Notes: generated from the letters alone by a model not told the origin. A DNA stretch of 64,000 bases from Micromonospora sp. C31 (GCF_018070575.1 NZ_JAGPXN010000001.1:558001-622000), one strand, 5' to 3'; shown: positions 41,017-55,101, counted from the first letter of the stretch. Numbers and translations: made by a program.

Positions 41017-41391
41017 TCAGCTCTTCTCCTTCTTCGCGCCGTAACGGCTGCGCGCCTGCTTGCGGTTGCGGACACCCTGGGTGTCCAGCGAACCGCGGAC
41101 GATCTTGTAACGCACGCCGGGGAGGTCCTTCACACGACCGCCACGGACGAGCACGATCGAGTGCTCCTGCAGGTTGTGGCCGACGCCCGGGATGTAGGCG
41201 GTCACCTCGATCTGGCTGCTGAGCTTGACACGAGCGACCTTGCGCAGCGCCGAGTTCGGCTTCTTCGGGGTGGTGGTGTACACACGGGTGCACACGCCGC
41301 GCCGCTGAGGGGAACCCTTCAGCGCCGGGGTCTTGGTCTTGCTCGTCTTAGCCTGGCGGCCCTTTCGGACCAGCTGCTGGATCGTGGGCAC
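41017..41391 (-). CDS. rpsL: 30S ribosomal protein S12
   Basis: A 124-residue decoding-centre protein. The streptomycin-resistance lysines are wild type ([13 protein letters not shown] and [14 protein letters not shown]). GTG start 41391 ([11 protein letters not shown]) is the family start. The 5' leader to the mapped promoter candidate is about 300 nt. Confidence 0.98.
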   Translation of the reverse strand: MPTIQQLVRKGRQAKTSKTKTPALKGSPQRRGVCTRVYTTTPKKPNSALRKVARVKLSSQIEVTAYIPGVGHNLQEHSIVLVRGGRVKDLPGVRYKIVRGSLDTQGVRNRKQARSRYGAKKEKS

Positions 41392-41882
41392 CGGGTTTCT
41401 CCGCTCCCTTCGACCGCCTGGTGGCGGTCGCACCGTCTGCCGTAGCCGACCTGATGGCCGACTCTCCTACATTCCGACCAGGTCCACCTCGCGATGGTCC
41501 CGGCACCCGCGGTCGGGCGTGTCGCCCAGCTCACGGTTCCGGCGCCGACGCTTGCGCGTGTCGGCCGGGTCTTGCACCGGCACACGGCAGGCCGCGTGCC
41601 GGGTCTGTGGCTTTGTCGTGCTCCCACGCGATCTCCGGCTCACCGGATCCAACGCACGCACGAGTTGCCCGGGCTTGCCCGGGCACGAGGGGAAAGAGTA
41701 CCTACCACAACCGCACAGGTCAAAACGGAGCGGCTGGCGGAGCATCCACGCCCACCCGATCCAGCCCGTCTCGCCTACCCGCCCGTGGTGGGCATCCAGG
41801 GTCCGAGTGTACCGGCTCCCCCGCCGGCCGGCCCGCCGACCCCGTCACGGCAGCGTTCCCGCCCCCCGGCCGGGCACCGGCC
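41392..41882 (-). promoter_or_regulatory. Long rpsL leader and upstream region
   Basis: No gene seen. From right to left on the minus strand: promoter TTGACC-17-TACTCT, an early hairpin GCCCGGGC-TT-GCCCGGGC (about 41667-41684), and the 18-nt element GCGACACGCCCGACCGCG (41508-41525), 117 nt before rpsL. The same element occurs before rpsJ. Confidence 0.55.
41695..41723 (-). promoter_or_regulatory. Promoter of the str operon (rpsL)
   Basis: On the minus strand TTGACC (41718-41723) and TACTCT (41695-41700) with a 17-nt spacer. This is close to the vegetative consensus of actinomycetes, and would give a leader of roughly 300 nt. Confidence 0.7.
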
Positions 41883-42656
41883 TCACCGCAGCCCCAGCAG
41901 CAGCGCCAACCCCAGGCCGAGCAGGCTGAGCAGCAGCCCCGCCACGCCACAGCCGACCCCGGCCAGCGCCAGGCCGCGACCGGTGAACCGGACCGCCGGC
42001 GGAGCCGTGGGGAGCCGGATCTGCCGCAACCCCAGCAGGCCGGCGACGACGGCGCCCGCGCCGGCCAGGACACCCAGCAGCGTGAACGCGCCGGCCGCCC
42101 ACGCACCCCCCACGCCGCCGACCGCGCCGACGCAGATCACCAGCAGCGAGACCAGGGTCGAGACGATCCCGGCCACCAGCGAACCCACGGCCAGGCCGGA
42201 GGTGACCGGCGGCACGTCGAGGTGCACCACGCCGAACGGCGTACCCGCGACCGGGTCGACCCGCTTCGGTGGCCGGGCGGCCTCGCGCGGAGGTGGGGGC
42301 GGGGCGGCCGGGCCCGGACCCCAGCCCGGCGCCGGCGCCGGACCCGCGCCCGCGGGTGAGGCGCCCCCGGGCGACACGGACGGCGGGCCCGGCTCCCCCG
42401 CGCCCCAGGGCGACACCGGCGACGGACCCGACTCCCCCGCGGCCGGCGGGGAACTCCAGGGCGACACGGACGGGCGACCCGGCTCCCCCGCTGCCGGCGC
42501 AGCGCCCCAGGGCGACACCGGCGGCGGGTAGCCCGGCGCGGCGGACGGGCCGTTCTGGGCCGTGTCGGGCCGCGCCCACTGCCCGCCCGACGGGGCGTCG
42601 GGATTCGCAGCGGGGGGCGCCACGGGATCGCCGGGGTGGCGCGCCGGTTCCGTCAC
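41883..42656 (-). CDS. Pro-rich DUF4190-like membrane protein
   Basis: A 257-residue protein. The first 130 residues are Pro/Gly/Ala-rich with repeated SPWG/SPGG units; the C-terminal third has three hydrophobic segments (SGLAVGSLVAGIVSTLVSLL, LLGVLAGAGAVVAGLLGL, LALAGVGCGVAGLLLSLL) separated by short loops, in the manner of DUF4190. Start GTG 42656 was chosen because AGGAGGAC lies just before it; a GTG at 42686 would add ten residues without a binding site. Function unknown. Confidence 0.75.
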   Translation of the reverse strand: MTEPARHPGDPVAPPAANPDAPSGGQWARPDTAQNGPSAAPGYPPPVSPWGAAPAAGEPGRPSVSPWSSPPAAGESGPSPVSPWGAGEPGPPSVSPGGASPAGAGPAPAPGWGPGPAAPPPPPREAARPPKRVDPVAGTPFGVVHLDVPPVTSGLAVGSLVAGIVSTLVSLLVICVGAVGGVGGAWAAGAFTLLGVLAGAGAVVAGLLGLRQIRLPTAPPAVRFTGRGLALAGVGCGVAGLLLSLLGLGLALLLGLR

Positions 42657-42769
42657 GGGTCCTCCTGTCGACGTGTCGGCGTCCACCGCCGCGCGACGGA
42701 CACCCGGGTCAGGCTACCGCCGCCGGCCGACGGCCCGCGCCCGGCGCGATCCGCTCCCTCGGCGATCGG

Positions 42770-43141
42770 TCAGTCCACGTTCGGTGCGAAGTCCTGCCCG
42801 TAGGGCGTGTCGGCGAGCCGGACCAATCCGAGGACCATCGCGGTCACCACGCTGACGGCCGCCAGCAGCAGGCCCGCCCAGGCCAGCCGCTCGCCCCGGC
42901 CCAGCCAGGCCGCACCGGTCAGGAACCCCCCCGAGGCGTACGCCTCCCGGCGCGCCTGACGCGCTAGCTGGAGCGCCACCGTGGCCGGCACGATGCCGCC
43001 GATGAACAGACCGGTCAGCGCGCCGATCAGACCCAGCGCGAAGACCGCCCGCGCCTTCGTGGCCCGGACCGGGTCCGGGTCGAGCGGATGGCGGGGCGGC
43101 CCCGGCTGGGCGACGGGCGCCTGCCCGGGTGCGGTCGTCAT
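42770..43141 (-). CDS. Small DUF4190-like membrane protein
   Basis: A 123-residue protein with a short Pro-rich start and two hydrophobic hairpins (ALGLIGALTGLFIGGIVPA and WAGLLLAAVSVVTAMVLGL) around a basic/aromatic loop, ARQARREAYASGGFLTGAAW. Its similarity in plan to the neighbouring 257-residue protein suggests a tandem pair. ATG 43141 follows ATGGGGGGC. Function unknown. Confidence 0.72.
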   Translation of the reverse strand: MTTAPGQAPVAQPGPPRHPLDPDPVRATKARAVFALGLIGALTGLFIGGIVPATVALQLARQARREAYASGGFLTGAAWLGRGERLAWAGLLLAAVSVVTAMVLGLVRLADTPYGQDFAPNVD

Positions 43142-43208
43142 GCCCCCATCATGCCCCGACCCGCCGCGCCCCGACGCTCGCACGGGCCAGCCCGACCGCG
43201 GAACACGG

Positions 43209-43238
43209 CGAGGCCCCCGGCGCGTGCCGGGGGCCTCG
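43209..43238 (-). terminator. Terminator after rpoC
   Basis: Perfect 13-bp stem CGAGGCCCCCGGC (43209-43221), GCGT tetraloop, complement 43226-43238, starting 14 nt after the rpoC stop. Confidence 0.85.
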
Positions 43239-43251
43239 TCGATCGTGCTGC

Positions 43252-47139
<3,888 letters not shown>

Positions 47140-47182
47140 TATGTCCCCTATGTCGTCGTCTGTACTGCTAGCTAGTGGGTGG

Positions 47183-47212
47183 GGTCGGGAGCCGGCGGGC
47201 CGGCTCCCGACC
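47183..47212 (-). terminator. Hairpin between rpoB and rpoC
   Basis: Perfect 13-bp stem GGTCGGGAGCCGG (47183-47195), CGGG loop, complement 47200-47212, 7 nt after the rpoB stop. Since rpoC must be expressed, it is either a partial terminator or a processing site. Confidence 0.55.
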
Positions 47213-47219
47213 GCTCACC

Positions 47220-50200
47220 TCAGACCTCTTCGACCGAGCTCGGCTCGCGCCGGGACAGGTCGATGCCCAGCTCCTCCGCGGCGCGGAACACCTCGTCGTC
47301 GGTCTCGCGCATCTCCAGGGCCACGCCGTCGCTGGACAGCACCTCGACGTTGAGGCACAGCGACTGCAGCTCCTTGAGCAGCACCTTGAACGACTCCGGG
47401 ATGCCCGGCTCCGGAATGTTCTCGCCCTTGACGATGGCCTCGTAGACCTTGACCCGGCCGAGGACGTCGTCGGACTTGATCGTCAACAGTTCCTGCAGGG
47501 CGTAGGCGGCGCCGTACGCCTGCATCGCCCAGCACTCCATCTCGCCGAAACGCTGGCCACCGAACTGCGCCTTACCACCCAGCGGCTGCTGCGTGATCAT
47601 GGAGTACGGGCCGGTCGACCGGGCATGGATCTTGTCGTCGACCAGGTGGTTGAGCTTCAGGATGTAGATGTAGCCGACCGCGATCGGGTCCGGCAGCGGC
47701 TCACCGGAGCGGCCGTCGAACAGCTGCGCCTTGCCGCTGGAACCGATCAGCTGCTTGCCGTCCCGGTTGGGCAGGGTCGACGACAGCAGGCCGGAGATCT
47801 CCTCCTCGCGGGCGCCGTCGAAGACCGGCGTGGCCACGTTGGTGTCCGGCTCCGACTCGTGCGCCTCGATGGAGCGCAGCTGGCGCTTCCACTCGGCGTC
47901 GTCGCCGTCGACGCTCCAGCCCGTCTTCGCCACCCAGCCGAGGTGCGTCTCCAGCACCTGGCCGATGTTCATCCGGGAGGGCACACCCAGCGGGTTCAGC
48001 ACGATGTCGACCGGCGTGCCGTCCTCCAGGAACGGCATGTCCTCGATCGGCAGGATCTTGGAGATGACGCCCTTGTTGCCGTGTCGGCCGGCGAGCTTGT
48101 CACCGTCCTGGATCTTCCGCTTCTGGGCGACGTAGACCCGGACCAGCTCGTTGACGCCCGGCGGCAGCTCGTCGCCGTCCTCGCGGGAGAAGGTACGCAC
48201 CCCGATGACCGTGCCGGTCTCGCCGTGCGGCACCTTCAGCGAGGTGTCGCGGACCTCGCGCGCCTTCTCACCGAAGATCGCGCGGAGCAGCCGCTCCTCC
48301 GGGGTCAGCTCGGTCTCACCCTTGGGCGTGACCTTGCCGACCAGGATGTCACCGGGCACGACCTCGGCGCCGATCCGGATGATGCCGCGCTCGTCGAGGT
48401 CGGCGAGCATCTCCTCGCTGACGTTCGGGATGTCGCGGGTGATCTCCTCCGGGCCGAGCTTCGTGTCCCGGGCGTCGACCTCGTGCTCCTCGATGTGGAT
48501 CGAGGTGAGCACGTCCTGCTGCACGAGGCGCTGCGACAGGATGATCGCGTCCTCGTAGTTGTGGCCCTCCCAGCACATGAACGCCACGAGCAGGTTGCGC
48601 CCGAGCGCCATCTCGCCCTCGTCCGTGCAGGGACCGTCGGCGATGACCTGGCCGGCCTCGACGCGGTCACCCTCGAAGACGACCGGCTTCTGGTTGACGC
48701 AGGAGCCGGCGTTGGAGCGGCGGAACTTGTGCAGCAGGTACGTGCGGCGGTGGCCGTCGTCCTGGTGGATGGTGATGTAGTCGGCGCAGAGGTCCTCGAT
48801 GACGCCGCCGATCTCGGCGACGACCACGTCGCCGGCGTCGACCGCGGCGCGGTACTCCATGCCGGTGCCGACGAGCGGGGACTCGGCCTTGACCAGCGGC
48901 ACCGCCTGGCGCTGCATGTTCGCGCCCATCAGCGCCCGGTTGGCGTCGTCGTGCTCGAGGAACGGGATCATCGCGGTCGCGACCGAGGTCATCTGCCGCG
49001 GCGACACGTCCATGTAGTCGACGGCGCTCGGCACCACGTCCTCGGTCTCGCCGCCCTTACGGCGGCACAGGACCCGGTCCTCGGCGAACGTGCCGTCGGC
49101 CTTCAGCGGCGCGTTGGCCTGCGCCTTGACGAACCGGTCCTCCTCGTCCGCGGTCAGGTAGTCGATCTGGTCGGTGACCCGACCGTCGACGACCTTCCGG
49201 TACGGCGTCTCGATGAAGCCGAACGGGTTGACCCGGGCGAAGGTGGACAGCGCACCGATCAGACCGATGTTCGGGCCTTCCGGCGTCTCGATCGGGCACA
49301 TCCGGCCGTAGTGGGACGGGTGCACGTCGCGGACCTCGAAGCCGGCCCGCTCCCGGGACAGACCGCCCGGGCCGAGCGCGCTCAGCCGGCGCCGGTGGGT
49401 CAGGCCCGCCAGCGGGTTGGTCTGGTCCATGAACTGGGACAGCTGCGAGGTGCCGAAGAACTCCTTGATCGCCGCCACCACCGGGCGGATGTTGATCAGG
49501 GTCTGCGGCGTGATCGCCTCGACGTCCTGGGTGGTCATCCGCTCGCGGACGACGCGCTCCATCCGGGACAGACCGACCCGGACCTGGTTCTGGATCAGCT
49601 CACCCACGGTACGCAGGCGCCGGTTGCCGAAGTGGTCGATGTCGTCGGCCTCGTAGCCGTCCTCACCGGCGTGCAGCCGGCAGAGGTACTCCACGGTGGC
49701 GACGATGTCGTCCTCGGTCAGGGTGCCGGTCGTGATCGGCACCTCCAGCTCGAGCTTCTTGTTGAACTTGTAACGACCGACCTTGGCGACGTCGTACCGC
49801 TTCGGGTTGAAGAAGAGGTTGTCGAGCAGGGTCTGGGCGTTCTCGCGGGTCGGCGGCTCGCCAGGGCGGAGCTTGCGGTAGATGTCGAGCAACGCCTCGT
49901 CCGCGCCGGCGATGTGGTCCTTCTCGAGCGTGGTCATCATCAGCTCGGACCAGCCGAACCGCTCGCGGATGCGCTCGGCGGACCAACCGACGGCCTTGAG
50001 CAGGACCGTGACGGCCTGCCGGCGCTTGCGGTCGATGCGGACGCCGACCGTGTCGCGCTTGTCGATGTCGAACTCGAGCCAGGCGCCCCGGCTGGGGATG
50101 ACCTTGACGCTGGTGAGGTCGCGGTCGGAGGTCTTGTCCGGCTGCTTGTCGAAGTAGACGCCCGGGGACCGGACGAGCTGGCTCACCACGACGCGCTCGG

Positions 50201-50651
50201 TGCCGTTGATGATGAAGGTGCCCTTCGGCGTCATCATCGGGAAGTCGCCCATGAACACCGTCTGGCTCTTGATTTCGCCAGTGGTGTTGTTGGTGAACTC
50301 CGCGGTCACGAACAGCGGGGCGCAGTAGGTCAGGTCCTTCTCCTTGCACTCCTCGATCGAGGCCTTGACCTCGTCGAAGCGCGGAGCCGAGAAGGAGAGC
50401 GACATGGTGCCGGAGAAGTCCTCAATGGGACTGATCTCGTCGAGGATCTCCGCGAGACCCGAGCGTGCGTGCGGGTCGTCCGCCGACCGGCCCTGCCAAC
50501 CCTCGTTGCCGACGAGCCAGTCGAAGGACTCGTTCTGGATGGCGAGGAGGTTGGGGACCTCGAGGTGTTCGGTGATCCTGCCGAATGAAACTCGGCGGGG
50601 AGCGAATGCGCTCGACGTACGACTGGTCTTCGCAGGGCGGGAAGCTGCCAA
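47220..50651 (-). CDS. rpoB: RNA polymerase subunit beta
   Basis: A 1143-residue subunit. Start set at TTG 50651 because GGAAGGA lies 6 nt before it and the product (M)[17 protein letters not shown] leads into the conserved [17 protein letters not shown]; the longer frame upstream runs through the promoter. The rifampicin cluster reads [20 protein letters not shown], with the usual Asp, His and Ser contact residues unchanged and Thr in place of a common Asn. C-terminal [20 protein letters not shown] is standard. Confidence 0.97.
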   Translation of the reverse strand: MAASRPAKTSRTSSAFAPRRVSFGRITEHLEVPNLLAIQNESFDWLVGNEGWQGRSADDPHARSGLAEILDEISPIEDFSGTMSLSFSAPRFDEVKASIEECKEKDLTYCAPLFVTAEFTNNTTGEIKSQTVFMGDFPMMTPKGTFIINGTERVVVSQLVRSPGVYFDKQPDKTSDRDLTSVKVIPSRGAWLEFDIDKRDTVGVRIDRKRRQAVTVLLKAVGWSAERIRERFGWSELMMTTLEKDHIAGADEALLDIYRKLRPGEPPTRENAQTLLDNLFFNPKRYDVAKVGRYKFNKKLELEVPITTGTLTEDDIVATVEYLCRLHAGEDGYEADDIDHFGNRRLRTVGELIQNQVRVGLSRMERVVRERMTTQDVEAITPQTLINIRPVVAAIKEFFGTSQLSQFMDQTNPLAGLTHRRRLSALGPGGLSRERAGFEVRDVHPSHYGRMCPIETPEGPNIGLIGALSTFARVNPFGFIETPYRKVVDGRVTDQIDYLTADEEDRFVKAQANAPLKADGTFAEDRVLCRRKGGETEDVVPSAVDYMDVSPRQMTSVATAMIPFLEHDDANRALMGANMQRQAVPLVKAESPLVGTGMEYRAAVDAGDVVVAEIGGVIEDLCADYITIHQDDGHRRTYLLHKFRRSNAGSCVNQKPVVFEGDRVEAGQVIADGPCTDEGEMALGRNLLVAFMCWEGHNYEDAIILSQRLVQQDVLTSIHIEEHEVDARDTKLGPEEITRDIPNVSEEMLADLDERGIIRIGAEVVPGDILVGKVTPKGETELTPEERLLRAIFGEKAREVRDTSLKVPHGETGTVIGVRTFSREDGDELPPGVNELVRVYVAQKRKIQDGDKLAGRHGNKGVISKILPIEDMPFLEDGTPVDIVLNPLGVPSRMNIGQVLETHLGWVAKTGWSVDGDDAEWKRQLRSIEAHESEPDTNVATPVFDGAREEEISGLLSSTLPNRDGKQLIGSSGKAQLFDGRSGEPLPDPIAVGYIYILKLNHLVDDKIHARSTGPYSMITQQPLGGKAQFGGQRFGEMECWAMQAYGAAYALQELLTIKSDDVLGRVKVYEAIVKGENIPEPGIPESFKVLLKELQSLCLNVEVLSSDGVALEMRETDDEVFRAAEELGIDLSRREPSSVEEV

Positions 50652-51127
50652 GATGCGTCCTTCCGAGGACCGGTGCTGCAGAACGGCTGGTACGCGTGCA
50701 CTCCAATGACCCCACCAGAAATATCCGTAAACGGACATTTCCGAGCAGGGGTCAAGTCGGAAGGCAGCGCAAACTAGCAGTGTAGCCGAGAGGCTAACCG
50801 CTGTCCAGCCCAACCCGCAGGTCGTCGCGGAACGTGCCTCGGGCCCCTCGAACGGGGTCTCACCGGGCCGCTCGGAACGCGACGTTCCTGCCGGGCCGCT
50901 CAGGTGCGGCGGCCGATGGTGTCGCCGCTGCCATTACCCAAGTGGTGGCCGTTGCAAGCGCGGAAGGTCTTGCTGTGTCAGCGTGCCTGGCTGCCCGGTG
51001 CCGCGTCAAGGCCCGGCATCCGGCTCGCCGCTTCTTTCCCACCCACGAGCTACCGCCGGGCGCCGGTCACCGACCGGCTTGGAGCGTCTACGCCCTGCTC
51101 ACCGCGTCGCCGCCGGATCCACCAACA
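50652..51127 (-). other. rpoB leader and upstream spacer
   Basis: Contains the rpoB promoter (50779-50807) with a leader of about 120 nt. From 50808 to 51127 I see no gene and no further clear signal. Confidence 0.6.
50779..50807 (-). promoter_or_regulatory. Promoter of rpoBC
   Basis: On the minus strand TGGACA (50802-50807) and TACACT (50779-50784) with a 17-nt spacer, a good vegetative promoter. The predicted transcript begins near 50772, about 120 nt before the TTG start. The spacer contains the small inverted repeat GGTTAGCC / GGCTA. Confidence 0.65.
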
Positions 51128-51165
51128 CGGCGGGCGGCGATCCAGTGTCGGATCACCGCCCGCCG
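51128..51165 (-). terminator. Terminator hairpin after rplL
   Basis: CGGCGGGCGG (51128-51137) pairs with 51156-51165, then one C/A mismatch and GATCC/GGATC, closing on AGTGTC. It lies 54 nt after rplL and separates the rplJL unit from the rpoBC promoter. Confidence 0.8.
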
Positions 51166-51218
51166 TGACGCGTGTGCCCCGGCTCACCCGAGCCGGACGC
51201 GCCTGGTGGTACGTCAGG

Positions 51219-51608
51219 TCACTTGAGGGTGACCTTGGCGCCCTCGCCCTCGAGCTTGGCCTTGGCCTTGTCGGCGGTCTCCTTGTTGGCCTTCTCCAGG
51301 ACGGCCTTCGGAGCGGCCTCGACCAGGTCCTTGGCCTCCTTGAGGCCCAGGCCGGTCAGCTCGCGCACGACCTTGATGACCTGGATCTTCTTGCCGCCGT
51401 CAGCCTCGAGGATGACGTCGAACTCGTCCTTCTCCGGCTCGGCCTCGGCCGGAGCGGCGCCGCCACCCGGGCCGGCAACCATCATCGCGGCCGGAGCGGC
51501 GGCGGTGACCTCGAAGGTCTCCTCGAACTGCTTCACGAACTCGGAGAGCTCGATCAGCGTCATCTCCTTGAACGCGTCGAGCAGCTCGTCGGTGCTGAGC
51601 TTCGCCAT
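51219..51608 (-). CDS. rplL: 50S ribosomal protein L7/L12
   Basis: A 129-residue stalk protein that recruits translation GTPases. N-terminal dimerisation helix pair ([20 protein letters not shown]), Ala/Gly hinge ([21 protein letters not shown], split) and C-terminal factor-binding domain ([18 protein letters not shown]). Preceded by rplJ with 54 bp. Confidence 0.98.
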   Translation of the reverse strand: MAKLSTDELLDAFKEMTLIELSEFVKQFEETFEVTAAAPAAMMVAGPGGGAAPAEAEPEKDEFDVILEADGGKKIQVIKVVRELTGLGLKEAKDLVEAAPKAVLEKANKETADKAKAKLEGEGAKVTLK

Positions 51609-51662
51609 GTCTGGCGTCCTTTCCTGAATCTGTTAGGTAAGAACTGGGTGCGCCGGGGGGCC

Positions 51663-52208
51663 TCAGGCCGCCTCGGCGCCCTCCTTCTCGCGCTTGTCCT
51701 GCAGGGCGGCCGCCAGGCGGGCGGTCTTCGACAGCGGGGCCTGGAACAGGGCCGCGGCCTTGCTCAGGTTGCCCTTCATCGCGCCGGCCAGCTTGGCCAG
51801 CAGCACCTCACGGGACTCCAGGTCGGCGAGCTTCGTGACCTCGGCCGCGGTAATGGCCTTGCCCTCGAAGACACCGCCCTTGATGACGAGCTTCGGGTTG
51901 GCCTTCGCGAAGTCGCGAAGGCCCTTCGCCGCCTCGACGACGTCGCCCGAAACGAAAGTCAGCGCGGTAGGACCGGTGAACATCTCGTCGAGGCCGGAGA
52001 TCCCAGCGTCGGTCGCGGCACGCTTCGCGAGCGTGTTCTTCGCGACCGTGTAGCTGGTCTCCTGGCCAAGCGAGCGCCGCAGCTGGGTGAGCTGGGAAAC
52101 CGTCAGACCGCGGTACTCGGTCAGCACCGTGGCACCCGCGTTGCGGAAGCTCTCGGTCAGCTCAGCGACGGCCGTGGCCTTGTCGGCCCGGATCGGCTTG
52201 TCCGCCAT
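51663..52208 (-). CDS. rplJ: 50S ribosomal protein L10
   Basis: A 181-residue stalk base protein; its C-terminal helix binds L12 dimers. [20 protein letters not shown] and [19 protein letters not shown] are typical. In many bacteria the L10-L12 complex represses its own mRNA through a leader; a 248-nt leader precedes it here. Confidence 0.97.
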   Translation of the reverse strand: MADKPIRADKATAVAELTESFRNAGATVLTEYRGLTVSQLTQLRRSLGQETSYTVAKNTLAKRAATDAGISGLDEMFTGPTALTFVSGDVVEAAKGLRDFAKANPKLVIKGGVFEGKAITAAEVTKLADLESREVLLAKLAGAMKGNLSKAAALFQAPLSKTARLAAALQDKREKEGAEAA

Positions 52209-52456
52209 GTCCCTCCTCTCTCGTTACTCGAGGCCGGTCACCGTCGTCGGCCGAAGCTTTCGACGGGGGCGGAGGCGCCACGACAACGGGAAAAGCCCCG
52301 GCGCAGGGCGCACGGGGCGAGGGCCGGCACACGGACACGGTCGGCGGACCATGTTCAGCACCGATTTTCGCTTACCGCCCTGCGCGGGTCGCCCGTAGTC
52401 GCGGGACCTTCGACCGTGCCGGGGCACGGTGACCAGCGGTCTCTGGGTGGAACTTC
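52209..52456 (-). promoter_or_regulatory. Putative rplJ leader (L10 autoregulatory region)
   Basis: The stretch between the predicted transcription start and rplJ is 248 nt, non-coding and rich in stems (for example around 52290-52320, GCCCCGG...CGGGGC). Position matches the L10 leader of other bacteria; I could not identify the exact kink-turn consensus, so the call rests mostly on place. Confidence 0.4.
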
Positions 52457-52462
52457 GCGGCC

Positions 52463-52492
52463 CAGGTTACGCGAGGACCCTCGCGACCACCA
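52463..52492 (-). promoter_or_regulatory. Candidate rplJL promoter with palindrome in spacer
   Basis: On the minus strand TTGGTG (52487-52492) and TAACCT (52463-52468) are 18 nt apart. The spacer consists almost wholly of the palindrome CGCGAGG-GT-CCTCGCG (52469-52484). Confidence 0.5.
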
Positions 52493-52514
52493 AATCGCCC
52501 CCCGGTGCGCCGCG

Positions 52515-52849
52515 TCACAACACGCCGGGCACCTCGCGCCCGGCCCTCGACGGCGCCGGGCGGCACCGCCGGTCATGGCCGACCCCGCCGAGCGCGAGCA
52601 CCGCGACGCCGTGGCCGGCGCTGCCCGTCGTGGCGCGGCTCGCCAGCGCCCCGAGCGCGACCGCTGCGGGTACGGCCAGCAGGCGCGCCCACAACCCGAT
52701 GGCGACGCCCACCGGCACCGACCGGTCACCCGGCTGAACCGGGCCGGCGCCCCGCCGACCAGCCACGGCAGGACCAGTGCGACGGTCACCGTGGCGAGCC
52801 CGGCCACGCCGGCCGCCAGCAGCCCGGCCAGCCGCTCTCCAAGACGCAC
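52515..52849 (-). pseudogene. Frameshifted small membrane protein gene
   Basis: Two adjoining frames both read as coding with high third-position GC. From a GTG at 52849 one frame gives RLGERLAGLLAAGVAGLATV then a hydrophobic run to about 52735; the next frame continues GVAIGLWARLLAVPAAVALG and ends at a TGA at 52515. Joined, they would make a protein of about 110 residues with two membrane segments. A single frameshift near 52715-52740, or a sequencing error, would explain it. Family not recognised. Confidence 0.4.
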
Positions 52850-52881
52850 CGGTCGAGCACATGCCGCAGCCGACACGGAAC

Positions 52882-52910
52882 GGGGCGCCGCCACGAGGTG
52901 GCGACGCCCC
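52882..52910 (-). terminator. Terminator after rplA
   Basis: 13-bp stem GGGGCGCCGCCAC (52882-52894) with 52898-52910, one mismatch or wobble, GAG loop, 18 nt after the rplA stop. It closes the rplK-rplA unit. Confidence 0.8.
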
Positions 52911-52927
52911 GTCACGGGTACGCGGGC

Positions 52928-53644
52928 TCAGCCCTCGGCCGAGGCCTCCTGCAGGTTCTTCACCACGTTGGGGTCCACCGGGACGCCCGGGCCCATGGTG
53001 GTGGTGAGGGTGACCTTCTTGAGGTACTTGCCCTTCGCGGCGGACGGCTTGGCCCGCAGGACCTCGTCGAGGACCGCCGCGTAGTTGTCGATCAGCTGGG
53101 ACTCGGAGAACGAGGCCTTGCCGATGATCAGGTGCAGGTTGGAGTGCTTGTCCACCCGGAAGGTGATCTTACCGCCCTTGATGTCCGAGACGGCCTTGGT
53201 GACGTCCATGGTCACCGTGCCGGTCTTCGGGTTCGGCATGAGACCGCGCGGGCCCAGGATCCGCGCGATCCGGCCGATCTTGGCCATCTGGTCCGGCGTG
53301 GCGATCGCCGCGTCGAAGTCGAGCCAACCGCCCTGGATGCGGGCGACCAGCTCGTCGGTGCCCACCTCGTCCGCACCGGCGGCGGTGGCCTCCTCGGCCT
53401 TCGCGCCGGCGGCGAAGACGATCACGCGGGCGGTCTTACCGGTGCCGTGCGGCAGGTTGACCACGCCACGGACCATCTGGTCCGCCTTGCGGGGGTCGAC
53501 GCCGAGGCGCATGGCGACCTCGACCGTGGCGTCGAACTTGGCGGAGGTGGTGTCCTTGGCCAGCTTCACGGCCTCGGCGGGGGTGTAGAGCTTCGACCGG
53601 TCGATGACCTCGGCGGCCTTGCGGTAGCTCTTGCTGCGCTGCAT
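52928..53644 (-). CDS. rplA: 50S ribosomal protein L1
   Basis: A 238-residue mobile L1-stalk protein that guides tRNA from the E site and represses the rplK-rplA mRNA in Escherichia. [20 protein letters not shown] and [20 protein letters not shown] are diagnostic. It is 80 bp after rplK. Confidence 0.98.
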   Translation of the reverse strand: MQRSKSYRKAAEVIDRSKLYTPAEAVKLAKDTTSAKFDATVEVAMRLGVDPRKADQMVRGVVNLPHGTGKTARVIVFAAGAKAEEATAAGADEVGTDELVARIQGGWLDFDAAIATPDQMAKIGRIARILGPRGLMPNPKTGTVTMDVTKAVSDIKGGKITFRVDKHSNLHLIIGKASFSESQLIDNYAAVLDEVLRAKPSAAKGKYLKKVTLTTTMGPGVPVDPNVVKNLQEASAEG

Positions 53645-53724
53645 GTTCTGCGTACTCCTGTGGTCTATGGCGGGCCGCGGGGTCCGCGTGCCCTCCCACG
53701 AACTGGATCTGGCGGTGACCGAGG

Positions 53725-54156
53725 TCAGTCGTTGACGACGATGCCCATCGACCGGGCGGTGCCGGCGATGATCTTCGCAGCCTGGTCGATGTCGTTGGCG
53801 TTGAGGTCGACCATCTTCTTCTCGGCGATCTCACGCACCTGGGCCTGCGACACGGAGCCGACCTTGTCCTTCTGCGGGACGCCCGAGCCCTTCTCCACAC
53901 CGGCGGCCTTGAGCAGCAGCCGGGCGGCGGGCGGGGTCTTGAGGACGAAGGTGAAGCTGCGGTCCTCGTAGACGCTGATCTCGGCGGGGACGATGTCGCC
54001 CCGCTGGGTCTCGGTCTGCGCGTTGTAGGACTTGCAGAACTCCATGATGTTCACGCCGTGCTGACCGAGCGCGGGGCCGACCGGCGGCGCCGGCGTGGCC
54101 TGGCCCGCCTTCAGCTGAAGCGTGAACGTCTTGACGAGCTTCTTCTTCGGAGGCAT
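53725..54156 (-). CDS. rplK: 50S ribosomal protein L11
   Basis: A 143-residue stalk-base protein of the GTPase centre, needed for RelA activation and the target region of thiopeptides. [20 protein letters not shown] and the C-terminal [20 protein letters not shown] are typical. ATG 54156. The 184-bp gap upstream holds the nusG hairpin and a good -10 (TACTCT, 54239-54244) without a clear -35. Confidence 0.98.
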   Translation of the reverse strand: MPPKKKLVKTFTLQLKAGQATPAPPVGPALGQHGVNIMEFCKSYNAQTETQRGDIVPAEISVYEDRSFTFVLKTPPAARLLLKAAGVEKGSGVPQKDKVGSVSQAQVREIAEKKMVDLNANDIDQAAKIIAGTARSMGIVVND

Positions 54157-54300
54157 GTCTCTTCCTGGGGCTTGAAACTGGGAAAGGTGCCGGCCGCGGG
54201 CGCGCACGGTCAGCGCGATGCGACAACGGCGACGTTCTAGAGTAGCGCAGCCCCCCGCCGCCGCCTGCGCCGAGGTCCGGCAAGCTGGCGGAACGGGTAC

Positions 54301-54330
54301 GCCGGCGGCGGGCCGCTGCCCACCGCCGGC
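54301..54330 (-). terminator. Hairpin after nusG
   Basis: GCCGGCGG pairs with CCGCCGGC (54301-54308/54323-54330), one C/A mismatch, then GGGC/GCCC, CGCT loop, 11 nt after the nusG stop. Confidence 0.6.
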
Positions 54331-54340
54331 GCTCCGGACG

Positions 54341-55063
54341 TCAGATCTTGGCGACCTGGTTGAAGTTCAGCTCCACCGGCGTCTCGCGGCCGAAGATCGA
54401 CACCAGCACCTTGAGCTTCTGCTGGTCGGCGTTGATCTCACTGATCGTCGCCGGCAGCGAGGCGAAGGCGCCGTCGGTGACGGTGACCGAGTCGCCGACC
54501 TCGAAGTCGAGGACCCTGATCTCGGGCTTGGCCTTCTTCTGCTCGGTCTCGACCGCCGGCGCCAGCCACTTCAGCACCTCGTCGAGGGAGAGCGGCGCCG
54601 GACGGTCGGCCCGGTCCGTCGCGCCCACGAAACCGGTGACGCCCGGCGTGTTGCGCACGCAGGAGTAGGACTCGGCGGTCAGCTCCATCCGGACCAGGAT
54701 GTAGCCCGGGAAGACCTTCGCCTGGATCTGCGACCGCTTCCCGTTCTTGACCTCGACCTCTTCCCGGGTCGGCACCTCGACCTGGTAGATGTAGTCCTCC
54801 ATGTCGAGGCTCGTGATCCGGGTCTCGAGGTTGGTCTTGACCTTGTTCTCGTAGCCGGCGTACGAGTGCACCACGTACCAGTCGCCCGGCGCGTAGCGCA
54901 GCTTCTGCCGCAGCTCGGCGACCGGGTCGTAGTCCTCGTCCGGCGCGGGCTCGGTGGTGGGGAACTCCGGCTCGCTGGCGGCCTCGACCGACTCGTCACC
55001 AGCCGCCGTCGCCACCGTGGACTGCTCGTCCGTGGTCTCGGCGGTCTCGTCGTACTCAGGCAC
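54341..55063 (-). CDS. nusG: Transcription termination/antitermination factor NusG
   Basis: A 240-residue factor that binds polymerase and links to S10 or Rho. A 60-residue acidic N-terminal extension (Glu/Asp/Thr-rich) precedes the NGN domain ([20 protein letters not shown]) and the KOW domain ([20 protein letters not shown]). The extension is usual in actinomycetes. It is 38 bp after secE. Confidence 0.97.
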   Translation of the reverse strand: MPEYDETAETTDEQSTVATAAGDESVEAASEPEFPTTEPAPDEDYDPVAELRQKLRYAPGDWYVVHSYAGYENKVKTNLETRITSLDMEDYIYQVEVPTREEVEVKNGKRSQIQAKVFPGYILVRMELTAESYSCVRNTPGVTGFVGATDRADRPAPLSLDEVLKWLAPAVETEQKKAKPEIRVLDFEVGDSVTVTDGAFASLPATISEINADQQKLKVLVSIFGRETPVELNFNQVAKI

Positions 55064-55101
55064 GCTCGCTCACTTCCGTCACTATCGGCTCAGTCGGCCG
55101 G

